The notes beneath the pieces are model-generated. The model ran no database searches, was not told where the DNA came from, and worked only from the letters and a program-made list of their open reading frames with translations. A program made the position numbers and the translations under genes. Positions 52,123 to 61,781 of a stretch of 64,000 nt of DNA are shown piece by piece; position 1 is the first letter of the stretch; every line of letters starts with the position of its first letter. Origin of the DNA: Lentisphaeria bacterium (GTDB lineage Bacteria > Verrucomicrobiota > Lentisphaeria > Victivallales > Victivallaceae); assembly GCA_017450705.1 (NCBI GenBank), contig JAFSTC010000024.1, forward strand, positions 30,584-94,583, in the 5' to 3' direction.

Positions 52123-54978
52123 TTATTTCTCGAACGCCTTGATTTCGAAAACTTTTGTATAGGCCCCCCGGTTGGCTGTAACCACAAGCCGCAGTCCGTC
52201 AGCCTGCTTTTTGGGGAATGTGACGACCAGTTTTGCCCCCTTCGCATTTCGGCCCCGTCCCACAGTACGAAACTTGCCGCTGGTCAACAATTGGATTTCG
52301 AAATCCTTCACCGAATCCTGAGCCGGATAAACCTCCACACGACCGATCTGCAGCGGCTTCTTGAACCGGATCGTCGCATAATCCGGAACGACATTGGCGG
52401 TGGCGTCCTGCCAGACGATGATGCCCTTTCGATCCGGCGTTGCTGCGGGGTGTGCCGGATCTCCCGTTAATCCGTCAGTCAAATGCCAAAGTGCGTCTTC
52501 CGCACGGAAAGTCCGGAATTTGTTGCTGGAGGCGCTGATTTCGACGCTGTCGTTTTCATGTTCCTGATAGAGCAGATTGCCTTCGTTGAGGCGGCGGCGT
52601 TTCAGATAGGCTTCTGCAATCTCCTGTTTGATTTTTTCCACCGGAGTCAAATCAAAATTTCTGCTGTCCGTGGTATAGATGTGAACTTCAAACGGCTTGA
52701 AACGGTCCGTGACAGCGCCTTCCCCGGCTTTCACCGTCCGGTTTTCGCTCAAGACTGTGAGCTCACGATTCTTGATCGGAGCTAAGCGGAAGGAACAATT
52801 TCTGGACTCGTGCGAGGCGTTGCACGCCAAGACCCAGTATTCCCCGGTTTTCAGGTTCCGTTTGGCCAAAACACGCAGTGTCGGCAAATCGGTCCTGATT
52901 GGATCGGGGACATCAGGTTCTATGATTGCCTCATTGCCGACCAGTTGCTGCTCTTTCGTCAGATAGGGTATGCCGATATGGAGTTCCGGATAATTATCTT
53001 CGCCGCGATTGTAATGCAACAGTCCGCGAGCCCCCAGAATCAGAGCGAGAAAATTCTGATTGCGGAATTCTTCGTAACTCGGGATACGCGTTCCGCCGGT
53101 TCCCCAAGTAGTGTAATCAAACCCCTGATGCAGATAGGTTATGGTCGGCTCGCTTCCGGTGCGGCGAAAATAATCCATGGCACGATCCATACCATAGACG
53201 ATTTTTTCGAAATTCGCCATCTCCCGATTCCGATCGACTTTGGGATAGCAGTGGAAACCGCTGATTTCCGCTCCGGCGGCAAAATCCGTCACACCGCCGG
53301 TCCCGGGAGCAAACATGAACGGGTGGTAGGGATCAAGGTCGATCAGATACTCTGCAATGTTGCGAAACCCCTCGCTGGAAAAACCTTTGATGGCGGGTTC
53401 GTCGCACAGGAAATACCCGAAAAGCCGCGGATGATCCTTATAGCGGTCAAAGGCAGCCTGATAGAATTTCCTGACTGCCGGTGTGATCTTGCCGCTGACG
53501 ATATCCCCTCGGATTTTGTCGATACCGAGATAGGTATGGATATTGTAGAATAAAAACGGCTCTCCCGGTTCCGGATCACGGGTCACGATATTATAGTACC
53601 GGTTGTAACGATAACTGTTCCACGCGGAAAGAATGAACAGTTTTTTTCCGTCACGGTACCAGTTCCCGTCGATGCCGCGCCACACTTCACCTTTTTTGTA
53701 CGGGAGTTTGCGCAAGACGTGGGTCGATTCATCTTTTCCGAGCGATGCAAAAATCTCCATTTTCCCATCCGGAAGGTTTGCGACAGGAAATTGAAAATCA
53801 ATTTTTCCGGACTTTGTCAGCTCGGCAGTTGACCTGGCGATGATCTGACCGTCTTTGCGGATGCCCGCCGTGACCGTTCCTTTGCGGGTGTTTTCCGGCA
53901 GATCGAAGATTGCCAAGAAGCGGACATTCCGAAGTTTCTGCGTTGCGAATATCGAATCCCGATAGTGCGGCGAGATCAATTTGATTCGGATCGGCGTGTA
54001 AGTGCCATCGATGGGAAATCGCCGACGCAGCAGTATTCGATTGCTGGAGTGATCCCGCACGGTGAATATCCCGTGATAAGTTCCCGGTTTGTTCAGGAAA
54101 AGTTTGTCGAAAATCACGGGGGCGGTTTCCTTGGCGTTCAGTCTGATGCGCTCTTCTCCGCGCAACGGTTGCATACCGGGTTGCGGAATCAGCAATTCAA
54201 CCCGGAGGTCGCGGGCAAGATTGCCGAGTTCCCGAACAGCTGTTTTCAGCTGAATCCCCAATTTCCCGCCGGCAATATTTTTTTTGATTTCGACAGCGGA
54301 ACCATCCAGTTGATAGCAGGTCAAGTCAAGTTGCTTCGGAACCGGCAGAGGAAGAAACGCGGACGCGGTGTTGAATGCGCCGTTGCAGATGCTGGAAATC
54401 TCCCTCGACGATGAAGACAATCCGAAACTCTCGCGACATAGATTGACTTTCCAGACTTTACCGCAGTTGGTCTGGAGTCCCAGCGTATGATAGGGAATCT
54501 GGATTTCGCAGCTCCAAAATGAGTCGTCGAGATGCACGGCACTGGTAATATCCCCGTTCCACTTGTCGTCCCCGACATAACCGCCCTGTTCGCAGTAGCG
54601 GTCCAGAAGACCGTTGCCCGCATTGACAAGGATGTGCTTGTAATTGTCGCCGCTTCCCGCCGTATCGAGCATGATTTCCACGCAGTCGGTTTTAACGAAC
54701 TGATCCCGCCGGGACGGGATGATTTTAAGTTCCGCTTTCGGAATATACGCTTTGAATCCGAACACGATCGCCTTGGGGGTGAAGATAATTTGCGCTTCCG
54801 TTCGGCGCTCCGGCGCCGCCTTGTCCGGTGAGGAAAACGATGTGATTTTCGGCGCTCTTGACCATGCTTCTTCCGATAGCAGACCGTCAATCTTGAGATT
54901 TCGCGGCAGATAAAGACTCTCTACGGCCAATATAGGCAGAGTCAGCGCCGAAAACAGTATCTGACAAATCGTTTTCAT
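52123..54978 (-). CDS. Secreted CBM9-like / glycosidase-like / discoidin-type protein
   Basis: This is a 951-residue exported protein. A signal peptide (about 1-18) is followed by a CBM9-like domain (residues about 20-210: LKIDGLLSEEAWSRAPKI, KTDCVEIMLDT). Next come beta-sandwich domains (about 210-430), then a TIM-barrel-like part (about 430-700, with FGYFLCDEPAIKGF and ISGFHCYPKVDRN suggesting an acid-containing active site). The C-terminus is a discoidin (F5/8 type C)-like domain (about 830-950: WHLTDGLTGDPAHPA, QIGRVEVYPA). It probably binds and cleaves an extracellular glycan. AAGGA lies before the ATG at 54978. Confidence 0.72.
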   Translation of the reverse strand: MKTICQILFSALTLPILAVESLYLPRNLKIDGLLSEEAWSRAPKITSFSSPDKAAPERRTEAQIIFTPKAIVFGFKAYIPKAELKIIPSRRDQFVKTDCVEIMLDTAGSGDNYKHILVNAGNGLLDRYCEQGGYVGDDKWNGDITSAVHLDDSFWSCEIQIPYHTLGLQTNCGKVWKVNLCRESFGLSSSSREISSICNGAFNTASAFLPLPVPKQLDLTCYQLDGSAVEIKKNIAGGKLGIQLKTAVRELGNLARDLRVELLIPQPGMQPLRGEERIRLNAKETAPVIFDKLFLNKPGTYHGIFTVRDHSSNRILLRRRFPIDGTYTPIRIKLISPHYRDSIFATQKLRNVRFLAIFDLPENTRKGTVTAGIRKDGQIIARSTAELTKSGKIDFQFPVANLPDGKMEIFASLGKDESTHVLRKLPYKKGEVWRGIDGNWYRDGKKLFILSAWNSYRYNRYYNIVTRDPEPGEPFLFYNIHTYLGIDKIRGDIVSGKITPAVRKFYQAAFDRYKDHPRLFGYFLCDEPAIKGFSSEGFRNIAEYLIDLDPYHPFMFAPGTGGVTDFAAGAEISGFHCYPKVDRNREMANFEKIVYGMDRAMDYFRRTGSEPTITYLHQGFDYTTWGTGGTRIPSYEEFRNQNFLALILGARGLLHYNRGEDNYPELHIGIPYLTKEQQLVGNEAIIEPDVPDPIRTDLPTLRVLAKRNLKTGEYWVLACNASHESRNCSFRLAPIKNRELTVLSENRTVKAGEGAVTDRFKPFEVHIYTTDSRNFDLTPVEKIKQEIAEAYLKRRRLNEGNLLYQEHENDSVEISASSNKFRTFRAEDALWHLTDGLTGDPAHPAATPDRKGIIVWQDATANVVPDYATIRFKKPLQIGRVEVYPAQDSVKDFEIQLLTSGKFRTVGRGRNAKGAKLVVTFPKKQADGLRLVVTANRGAYTKVFEIKAFEK

Positions 54979-55066
54979 TTATACGTCCTTATTTATCGCC
55001 AAGAAAATTCCACACCGTCTTACGGTATTGTCTGAATGTCCTCGATATCCTCCGGGAACTTCATTG

Positions 55067-55089
55067 CGCCGCAGGCAGATCCTGCGGCG
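55067..55089. repeat. Perfect hairpin downstream of the pseudopilin gene
   Basis: CGCCGCAGG / CCTGCGGCG with a five-base loop lies 25 bases after the stop of the minus-strand pseudopilin gene. It lacks a T-run but may slow transcription or protect the messenger. Confidence 0.45.
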
Positions 55090-55113
55090 TGGGCAATATC
55101 GGCAGATGGCCGA

Positions 55114-55860
55114 TCAATAGATCGTATCGATGCGCCCCCAGCGGAGATTGTTGTTGCAGTTGGTGTTGGGATAGTGCCAATAGCCCTTGGGGTCCGCCAG
55201 CGTCTCGACATGACCATCAAAGAAACCGCAATTCAACGATTTTCCGCCGTTGTGTCGTAACGGGTTCATCGTTTTTCCGCCCCAGTTGCCGGTGGTGTGC
55301 ACAAGAAATTGAAGATCGCCGGCATAGGGATTGGAGACTCTTGCATCTACGAAGATGACCGCCTTGCTCGCCTTGGTCAGCTCAGTCTCTTTGCAGGGCT
55401 GGATGGGAGTATCTGCTGCTCCGGTACCAGTCGCCCGACCATAACCTCTGCCGGCGATCCGGTCGTTGAGGGCGTAGTGAGTATAGGGCAATCTCCCGTT
55501 TGCCCATGCGCCGAATGATGCCGGTTCCGCAGGACAGCGAAAAGGCTTCCATGCGGAATCGCTGAACGCTCCTGTTCCAAGACTGCCCTTCTCTCCTGAG
55601 GTGCCGTTCACATATTTCGGAAGCACGGATCCCCACCAGTGTTCCGCATCAGGTTTGGCGGGCAGAAGCACCCCTTCGTAGTCGTTGGTATACTGCAGGT
55701 AACCGTTCATGATCGACTTGAGATTGGTGGTGCAGTGGGTGCTGTTCGCACGTTCCCGTGCTGATTGAAGCGCAGGCATGAGCATCGCCGCGAGAATCGC
55801 GATGATTGCTATGACAACCAATAACTCGATCAACGTAAAATCACTCCTTTTTTTTTCCAT
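55114..55860 (-). CDS. Type II secretion pseudopilin-like protein (second copy)
   Basis: This is a 248-residue prepilin-type protein. A basic leader is followed by [20 protein letters not shown] and then [34 protein letters not shown], as in the first copy at 10.9 kb. The C-terminal motif [17 protein letters not shown] is an H-Xn-DG variant with 11 rather than nine intervening residues. AAGGAG lies ten bases before the ATG at 55860. It is embedded between a GH106-like hydrolase and the CBM9-type protein, all in one direction, matching the layout of the first cassette. Confidence 0.88.
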   Translation of the reverse strand: MEKKRSDFTLIELLVVIAIIAILAAMLMPALQSARERANSTHCTTNLKSIMNGYLQYTNDYEGVLLPAKPDAEHWWGSVLPKYVNGTSGEKGSLGTGAFSDSAWKPFRCPAEPASFGAWANGRLPYTHYALNDRIAGRGYGRATGTGAADTPIQPCKETELTKASKAVIFVDARVSNPYAGDLQFLVHTTGNWGGKTMNPLRHNGGKSLNCGFFDGHVETLADPKGYWHYPNTNCNNNLRWGRIDTIY

Positions 55861-55940
55861 TTCAATCGTCTCCTTGTTGCTTTCCGGTTGCGGTACACTA
55901 CCTTTCTGACACAGCACATGACTTTTCCGAGAAATCTCCT

Positions 55941-58247
55941 TTATTTTCTATAAAACAGAAGAGGTTTATTGTTCATTGGCCGAAACTCCTTCAGACACTC
56001 GGAAGCATCGGGGGTAAGGAAAATCTTTTCTCCGAAAAGCCTGCCGCATGAGGTAAAAAGCGTCAACTTCACTTGGATCTTTCCGGCAGTTCCCGGTATC
56101 TTCCAGCAAAACGGATCGCAGATGCGCCGTCCGAGGGACTTCCCATTGAGGGCAAGTTCCGCGGCCAATCCCAGCGTTTTGGCATGAATCGCTGCTGTTC
56201 CGGCTGGGATCTCCAGTTCCTGTCTCAGCACGATCTTGCCGACGTAACCGTAAAGTCCGATGCCATCGTTGCGGTAACGGGAAAGAATTCCGCCGCTTTC
56301 CGCCGCGAAATCGCCGGCAAGGAAAGCTGCCGGAAGATAAGGATAATCCACTGTTTTTCGGCAGAGTGTCAGCCGATGTTGTCCTTGTGAGAGGCGGATA
56401 TCAACGGACTCCTTGTAGAGTTCTCGAAAACCCTGAACAAGCGAACAACAGGAGTTAAGAACTTCGATTTTTTCGCCATCGAGAAGAATTTCAACAGGAT
56501 TTCCGTAATCGCGCAACAGCAGGCGCAACTGAAGTTCCTCGGACAATGCAAAGTCGAACGTGTCATCGTCGAACTCCGCCCGCAGGAGATTCGGCGAAGT
56601 CAAAATGATCTCCCAACCGTTTTGCGGCAATTCGAAGACAGGTCCCAAGTCGTTTTCCGCCTTCATTCCCGACTTCCAGGTAAAAACCCCCGCGGGGTAC
56701 AGATGGAACGGAATGCTCTTCCCTTGAGTTTTCAGACAAAGGTTCCGGTCTCGACCGGAGAGATTGATGACCAAGGCGCTGCAGTCACGGAAAGTACGCA
56801 GGAAAATGCCGTGCGCCCGGGCTCCGTCCTCTTCACAAACTTCCGTTTTGCGCGGTGATTCACGCAAAAGCTGTTGATCCAGCATACCGAAGTCGTGAAA
56901 AAACTTGCCGGAACGCTCCTCTCTAAGTCCGCCTTCCTCGCAGGCCAGAATCCATGGTGCATCCGTTGTCTCCTCCGGAAGAAGCAGTCTCCAATTGAGT
57001 TGGGCATCTGCGAGATGCCGGAGCAAATCGGTAAGAGGCTGCGGTTCGTAGGGATAACGGACGGCGACGTCGCAATCGCGCTCCTTGCGCGCCCAAGTGG
57101 CAGCTTCACGGGCGCAGTCACCCAACTCGCAGACTGCCTCGAAATAAGGCTGTGCTTCAGAGACCACGTTGAAGTATTCGCTTTTTTCCGCGTTGCCGCG
57201 CATTTCGGTTTGTGAAACAGCCAGTACATAATGGTCTATGCCGAAAGCCGCGCAGAAAAAGAAATGCGAAACCATCCATTCCAACGGCATATCACAAGGG
57301 CCGAGCGCGAAGAGTTCCGCCAGACCGCCCCGGTTCCCGTGCTTCTCGATCGCGTACATCCCGGTGGAATAGGTAAGGTACTCCATCTGATCGTTGCAGA
57401 GAAAGGTTCGTATATCATCAATCCCGGGCATGGAAAAGCCACTCAGCACTTCCAAAGTATGCCCGTTGCGGTTCAATGCCAAATTGGTTGAACTTTCATG
57501 CATCAGGTGACCGGTGAGTACCACGCCGCGTTCAGCGCACCAGCGGGAGATCCGCTCGGAAAAGGATGATTTAAATCGTTTCGCCAGCAGCCGGTTGTAC
57601 GGTCCTTGCCAAAAATCGGTGCCGACAGCGAGTCCGCGCCGGATATCGTCTCTCAAATCGCCACCGGTCAGTTTGCGATACTCTTCCTCGACCCCTTCGT
57701 AATAGGGCAGCACTTTAACATATTCACCATCGTACAACTCATAAAAATAAGCGATATCCGGTTCGTCGGTAAAAAAACCTTTAATCAGGTTCCCGAAAAA
57801 TCTGCCCAATCGTTTTTCATACCGCCCGTGGGTGAGCCGGATGAAGGTATCGACAGCCGCCGGGTTGAAGAGGTCGGCCATTCTGGCGCCGCGTCGAAAT
57901 TCGAAATCATATTGACCGGGACGGGGGGTAAAGACACAAAGCGCCCTTATCGCATAATCGGAATTTTGCCGCAAGACTTCACCATTGCAGGTGCCGCTTG
58001 GCCAGTTTCTTTCATCGTAGATCCAAATTGAGGTAAAGCCGAGTGCTTGGGCATCCTCACAAATCCACTCGCAGCGATCCAGCCACGAATCAGACATATA
58101 TTCGAGTTTCAAACCACTGCGCGCGTAAATCATAAACTGCGTGACACCGCACGAACGCCAGTTTTTCAGTCGTTCATAGAGGAACTCCCGTGAGGGCGCT
58201 CCAGTGATTGCCGCCATCGGGATCAGCGGATTTTCCGTTTCTGCCAT
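55941..58247 (-). CDS. GH106-like glycoside hydrolase
   Basis: This 768-residue protein resembles GH106 alpha-L-rhamnosidase-type hydrolases: the N-terminal barrel starts [59 protein letters not shown], and [31 protein letters not shown] and [24 protein letters not shown] follow, with acidic residues that could be catalytic. The C-terminus is a beta-sandwich. No signal peptide is evident. GAGG lies eight bases before the ATG at 58247. It is the first gene of the leftward cargo operon, opposite the IclR gene. Rhamnose specificity is not certain. Confidence 0.75.
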   Translation of the reverse strand: MAETENPLIPMAAITGAPSREFLYERLKNWRSCGVTQFMIYARSGLKLEYMSDSWLDRCEWICEDAQALGFTSIWIYDERNWPSGTCNGEVLRQNSDYAIRALCVFTPRPGQYDFEFRRGARMADLFNPAAVDTFIRLTHGRYEKRLGRFFGNLIKGFFTDEPDIAYFYELYDGEYVKVLPYYEGVEEEYRKLTGGDLRDDIRRGLAVGTDFWQGPYNRLLAKRFKSSFSERISRWCAERGVVLTGHLMHESSTNLALNRNGHTLEVLSGFSMPGIDDIRTFLCNDQMEYLTYSTGMYAIEKHGNRGGLAELFALGPCDMPLEWMVSHFFFCAAFGIDHYVLAVSQTEMRGNAEKSEYFNVVSEAQPYFEAVCELGDCAREAATWARKERDCDVAVRYPYEPQPLTDLLRHLADAQLNWRLLLPEETTDAPWILACEEGGLREERSGKFFHDFGMLDQQLLRESPRKTEVCEEDGARAHGIFLRTFRDCSALVINLSGRDRNLCLKTQGKSIPFHLYPAGVFTWKSGMKAENDLGPVFELPQNGWEIILTSPNLLRAEFDDDTFDFALSEELQLRLLLRDYGNPVEILLDGEKIEVLNSCCSLVQGFRELYKESVDIRLSQGQHRLTLCRKTVDYPYLPAAFLAGDFAAESGGILSRYRNDGIGLYGYVGKIVLRQELEIPAGTAAIHAKTLGLAAELALNGKSLGRRICDPFCWKIPGTAGKIQVKLTLFTSCGRLFGEKIFLTPDASECLKEFRPMNNKPLLFYRK

Positions 58248-58367
58248 AATGATTTCCTCACCCCATAAAACCGTCTTGTGACAATACCCTTATTATGCAC
58301 CGATCTGGCGAAGAAAGCAAGAGAAAAAACTCATTAAGAACAATTTTTTTGCAAATAGTATCAATAA

Positions 58368-58384
58368 ATACAATTTTATTGTAT
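58368..58384. promoter_or_regulatory. Candidate operator (inverted repeat) in the divergent control region
   Basis: A perfect inverted repeat ATACAAT-TTT-ATTGTAT lies in the AT-rich region between the GH106-like and IclR genes. Its length and position fit an IclR-type operator, but this is inference. Confidence 0.45.
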
Positions 58385-58513
58385 ATTTGTTCGATTTTAG
58401 CGTCAGACAGCGATACTTCCGACTTTTGAGAGAAAACGGACAAAAAACTCCCGTACCGACTTGTAATTTCGGGCGTTGAGCGTTATGGTATAGGGAGAAA
58501 ACGAGGGAGCATC

Positions 58514-59302
58514 ATGGCAGAAAAGGACCGCATTGAGGGGCGTTGCGCCCGGAAAACCCTGATCCAATCCGTTGAGCGCGCGTTGGACATCCTCGAAATC
58601 ATCGGCAGAGCAGACGGACCTGTAAAAAACTGTGAAATCGCCGCCCGGCTCGGCATCTCCCCGACGACCGCCAACAACCTCATCCGCACCCTGTACAGCA
58701 GGTGTTACCTCGACCAGCATCGCGGCGGACGTTACTCTCTCGGTCTTCAATCCTTCATCCTCGGCAGCAGCGCAGACATCTGGCGGGATCTGCGTCTCGC
58801 TTCTCTGGAACCGATGCGACGGCTCAACATCGAAAGTGACGCCACCTGCTTTCTGGGAGTTCTCTACCAGTATCAGCTCATCGCGATCAACAGGATTACG
58901 AGCCGTTCTCCTATCAGCATTTCGATCCGTCAGACATGGCTTGATCGATACCACTCCACAGCGACGGGCAAGGTACTCCTGAGCGTATTACCGGAAACGG
59001 AACTGGATTCATTTCTGAAGAAGCATCCGCTGCGCCGATTGACAGAAAAAACCATCTGTGATCCTGAAGAACTCAAAGCCGATCTTGCAGGGATTCGGCG
59101 TCTTGGTTATGCGGTGACGCGGGATGAAAGTGGTTTCGGCGTCAGTGCGCTGGGCGTGCCGATCTCCGGACGTGACGGTCGGGTGATCGCCGCACTGGGT
59201 ATTACCTTCTCCAGTTATTTCTTCAACGACGATTATCTGCAGAGTCAACTGGTGCCGCTCGAAAAAGCCCGGGCGGCGATCGAAACAAAACTGCGCGGTT
59301 GA
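58514..59302 (+). CDS. IclR-family transcriptional regulator
   Basis: This is a 262-residue regulator. The winged helix-turn-helix is at residues about 18-80 (SVERALDILEIIG, NCEIAARLGISPTTANNLIRTLYSRCYLDQ). The GAF-like effector domain has RYHSTATGKVLLSVLP, GYAVTRDESGFGVSALGVPI and VIAALGITF, typical of IclR. GAGGGAG is just before the ATG. It is divergent from the cargo operon, which it likely controls in response to a small sugar-derived acid or similar effector. The control-region repeat at 58368-58384 is a candidate site. Confidence 0.93.
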   Translation: MAEKDRIEGRCARKTLIQSVERALDILEIIGRADGPVKNCEIAARLGISPTTANNLIRTLYSRCYLDQHRGGRYSLGLQSFILGSSADIWRDLRLASLEPMRRLNIESDATCFLGVLYQYQLIAINRITSRSPISISIRQTWLDRYHSTATGKVLLSVLPETELDSFLKKHPLRRLTEKTICDPEELKADLAGIRRLGYAVTRDESGFGVSALGVPISGRDGRVIAALGITFSSYFFNDDYLQSQLVPLEKARAAIETKLRG

Positions 59303-59526
59303 CCGGCTTCCCGCCCGAATCCGTTCCGACAAAACGCCGGAGCAACGCCCCTTCCGCCTGCGCACTGTCGCTGTGGAGCGCAGACGGTGAAATTTCAAGC
59401 TGGACAATGTTCAAAGGTGTGTAAACAACTCCGCGGAGTCGTTGCGGAACAAAACGGATACCGGTTCGTGCCTCCCGATAACGTCCGAAAAATTGCGCAC
59501 ATTTTGAAAGAGGCTGCTTGAAAAGC
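59303..59526. other. Non-coding stretch after the IclR gene
   Basis: No gene was found. It contains a 20-base near-perfect palindrome centred at 59434 (AACAACTCCGCGGAGTCGTT, 59425-59444) of unknown role, then enters the IS-like sequence. Confidence 0.5.
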
Positions 59527-59586
59527 GACCTGTTCTCTGATTGATTATAGTTACCACACAAAAACCAATCAAAAGGAGAACAGGTC
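59527..59586 (+). repeat. Long stem-loop covering the ribosome site of the transposase remnant
   Basis: GACCTGTTCTC (59527-59537) pairs with GAGAACAGGTC (59576-59586), extended by GATTG / CAATC inside. The AAAGGAG ribosome site lies in the 3' arm, so the hairpin would block translation. This resembles hairpins that limit transposase expression. Confidence 0.55.
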
Positions 59587-59903
59587 ATGGAAAATGTAGC
59601 TCAAGAAACTGAAAAAGCAATCTCCGGCGCGATCAAAGTCGACGAAAAGAGATTCGGGACCACCTTGACGGGCTGGTGAGGCAGTCCGTCGAGGACACGT
59701 TGAATGCGCTGTTAAATGCCGAAGCGGATGCCATCTGCAATGCGAGCCGTTACCAGCGGACGCCGGACCGGCTGGACACCCGGGCCGGAAGCTATCACAG
59801 AAAGCTGCTCACCAAGGCTGGGGAGGTCGAGTTAAAAGTTCCCCGTCTTCGCAACTGCCGTATAGCTAATAAAAATACCATGTCTAAGCAGCTTGAACGC
59901 TAA
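59587..59903 (+). pseudogene. IS256 (Mutator)-family transposase remnant
   Basis: This is the N-terminal part of an IS256-type transposase. MENVAQETEKAISGAIKVDEK reads from 59587, then the frame breaks near 59650 (one base missing). The product continues in another frame as IRDHLDGLVRQSVEDTLNALLNAEADAICNASRYQRTPDRLDTRAGSYHRKLL and TKAGEVELKVPRLRNCR, which is the family's conserved N-terminus with the RAGxYxRxL-like motif. Similarity ends near 59865 and the catalytic DDE region is missing. It is a decayed insertion, here marking a join between the cargo and the clamp module. Confidence 0.8.
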
Positions 59904-60160
59904 ATCGCAAAATCCAAGGAGCACTAGCTGCTGGTGGCGTACATAAAATTCATCAGCCGGATCGAGATTTCCCTCACAGAGATCACCATTCGCCTACGCG
60001 ACGCTTTCATGATGAATTACGACCTGATGGAAGTCCTGCGGTGGGACAGAAAGACGATTCTCAAGCATCCCGACGGGAACCGCCCCCGACAAATGGAGCT
60101 TTTCAGCGATTTCCTATGCCGAAACTTTTACCGGACAGCAGTGTCATTGAGATACTGAAT
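59904..60160 (+). pseudogene. Possible second transposon-derived fragment
   Basis: A short reading segment including VAYIKFISRIEISLTEITIRLRD, then PRQMELFSDFL, is loosely like the N-terminal coiled-coil/linker of IS66-type transposases (which often have a Q-x-x-LF motif). The match is weak and no catalytic part is present. Confidence 0.25.
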
Positions 60161-60230
60161 AAAAGTGTCTGTTTCTCAAAAAATTTAACATATATATTAC
60201 CTTGCTGAGATAAGCTCACGCGCACATATT

Positions 60231-60271
60231 GCCCTGCCGGTCCTTCGGGACTCGGCGGGGCTTTGTGTTTT
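60231..60271 (+). terminator. Hairpin with T-rich tail before the sliding-clamp gene
   Basis: GCCC-T-GCCG-G-TCC / GGA-CT-CGGC-G-GGGC with a TTCG loop is followed by TTTGTGTTTT. It may terminate an upstream unit or act as an attenuator for the clamp gene 27 bases downstream. Confidence 0.65.
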
Positions 60272-60297
60272 CAACCCTTAACTCAAAAGGAGGTCGT

Positions 60298-61638
60298 ATG
60301 AACGTGGAAATCTCGAGAAACGAGTTGGCCGGAGCCTTGAGCGCTCTGGGGAAACTGGTCTGCAGAACAAGCCCGGTGGAGGTGTACCGGTCTTTGCGGA
60401 TCGAAGGTAAAAACAATCAAATCTCGTTCCAAACGGCGGGAGTGAACGAGGCGATCACTTTCATGCTCCCGGCGGAGGACGTGGAAGAGTTCGCGGTCGT
60501 CGTGAACTTCGACGAGTTCCGCACCATCGTCCGCGCCAGCCGGAACAAAACCCTCGTCCTCGAGTACGGAGAGGGCAAGTTCGGCGTCAATCACTGCCTG
60601 ATGCGCACGGTCAACGTCGAATGGCCCGAAGAGCGTCGCGAAAAGGAGGGAAGCGAGGTCTCCGATCTCCCGGAGAACTTCGTCGGGATGCTGGCGATGG
60701 CGGCTCCCCTCGTGAGCCGGAACGATTACAGAAAAGCCCTGCAGGGGATCCATTTCGACCGTGACGGCATGGTCGCGACCAACAGCAAGGAACTGCTGCA
60801 CGTTCCTCTGCAGCTTGCGGTCACCAATCTGACGATCCCGTTCCCGCACGCCCTGCTGGCCACCAAGAGCAACGCCGCCGGACGGGTCGTGACGTGGTGC
60901 GAAAAGGAGCAACGCTTCTTCCGCTTCGAGTTCGGCAACTGGCGGTGGACGGGAAAGGCGCTTGCGGGCATGTTTCCCAACTGGCGGATGATCGTTCCGC
61001 AGGAGGCGAATCTGCGCCACGTCGTCAAACTCGACGAGGCCCGGGCGTCTCAGCTGGCGATCTTTCTGCGGAACGTTCCCGCCGATCCGCCCAACAATCC
61101 CGTTACGCTCAGCATGGGCGACGATCATGCCTCGCTGGACATCGCCGCAAAAGAAATGCGCACCGTCGTCGCCGCCGAGTTTCCGCTTGACTGGGGCGAG
61201 TTCTCCGTCACCGTCAATCGGGACATCCTGCTGCGTCTGCTGGGAGAAGGACACAGCAAACTCTCCTTCTGCGACGGAAGGAGTCCGTTCATCGCCACAG
61301 GCGGCATCGGGACATTCGTTTCAATGCCGCTGGCGGTTCCACATACGCAACCCGTTCAACCCAAACAGGAGGAAGAAATGAACGAAATGCAAACCCCCAA
61401 TGTGACGGCCCCCATCGCGCCGTCTGCCGCCCCGATCATCACCCCCGAAGTTCCGGTCAATCCGCTGGACGATCTCGCCTCGGCGGTGGATGACTTCAAA
61501 GCCCGGCTCCGTGGCATGTGCGACGAATCGGTCCTGCTCGCCCGCAAGGTCAAGGAAGCCGCCCTCGCCCAGAAGCAGAAGGAGCGGGATTTCGTCCAGG
61601 CCAAGCGCGTCCTCGAACGCATCCGCATGGCGATTTAG
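60298..61638 (+). CDS. Mobile-element DNA sliding clamp (DnaN/beta-clamp-like) with C-terminal extension
   Basis: This is a 446-residue protein. The first ~345 residues align by eye with all three domains of the DNA polymerase III beta clamp: NVEISRNELAGALSALGKLVCRTSPVEVYRSLRIEG (domain 1), DYRKALQGIHFDRDGMVATNSKELLHVPL, then ALAGMFPNWRMIVP (domain 2), and the end TFVSMPLAVP (domain 3). The last ~100 residues form a proline-rich linker and a helical tail that may be made separately from an internal start at 61378. AGGAGG lies before the ATG at 60298. Such clamps on phages or plasmids recruit polymerase or nucleases to element DNA. It is the first gene of a phage-like operon. Confidence 0.78.
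   Translation: MNVEISRNELAGALSALGKLVCRTSPVEVYRSLRIEGKNNQISFQTAGVNEAITFMLPAEDVEEFAVVVNFDEFRTIVRASRNKTLVLEYGEGKFGVNHCLMRTVNVEWPEERREKEGSEVSDLPENFVGMLAMAAPLVSRNDYRKALQGIHFDRDGMVATNSKELLHVPLQLAVTNLTIPFPHALLATKSNAAGRVVTWCEKEQRFFRFEFGNWRWTGKALAGMFPNWRMIVPQEANLRHVVKLDEARASQLAIFLRNVPADPPNNPVTLSMGDDHASLDIAAKEMRTVVAAEFPLDWGEFSVTVNRDILLRLLGEGHSKLSFCDGRSPFIATGGIGTFVSMPLAVPHTQPVQPKQEEEMNEMQTPNVTAPIAPSAAPIITPEVPVNPLDDLASAVDDFKARLRGMCDESVLLARKVKEAALAQKQKERDFVQAKRVLERIRMAI
61378..61638 (+). CDS. Possible internal gene in the clamp frame (86 residues)
   Basis: An in-frame ATG at 61378 has AGGAGG (61367-61372) five bases upstream, as strong as any ribosome site in the module. The product, MNEMQTPNVTAPIAPSAAP then a helical tail VDDFKARLRGMCDESVLLARKVKEAALAQKQKERDFVQAKRVLERIR, would be a small coiled-coil protein. 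It may be produced in addition to the fused form, or the long form may have arisen by loss of a stop. Confidence 0.5.
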   Translation: MNEMQTPNVTAPIAPSAAPIITPEVPVNPLDDLASAVDDFKARLRGMCDESVLLARKVKEAALAQKQKERDFVQAKRVLERIRMAI

Positions 61639-61721
61639 GCCGAACGTCGGCTCCGGGATATCGCGGCGGCTGCCCTCCGAGCGGAGGGCGACTCGCCTTG
61701 ATCGAAAACCCACCAACCCCA

Positions 61722-61766
61722 GAGGGGCCGGGAGCGCAATGCTTCCGGCCTCTCGTCTTTTTCTAA
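61722..61766 (+). terminator. Hairpin with T-rich tail between clamp and next gene
   Basis: GAGGGGCCGGGAGC / GCTTCCGGCCTCTC (a few mismatches) is followed by GTCTTTTTCT, then the ribosome site of the next gene. Confidence 0.6.
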
Positions 61767-61781
61767 GGAGGAAAAGAAAAA

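Noticed and set aside
58258..58443. A 61-codon frame in the IclR/GH106 control region
   Set aside because: It is AT-rich, has no good ribosome site, and overlaps the likely operator and promoters.
59676..59903. A separate 75-codon gene
   Set aside because: Its product continues the IS256-type transposase that starts at 59587, so it is the second half of a frameshifted remnant.
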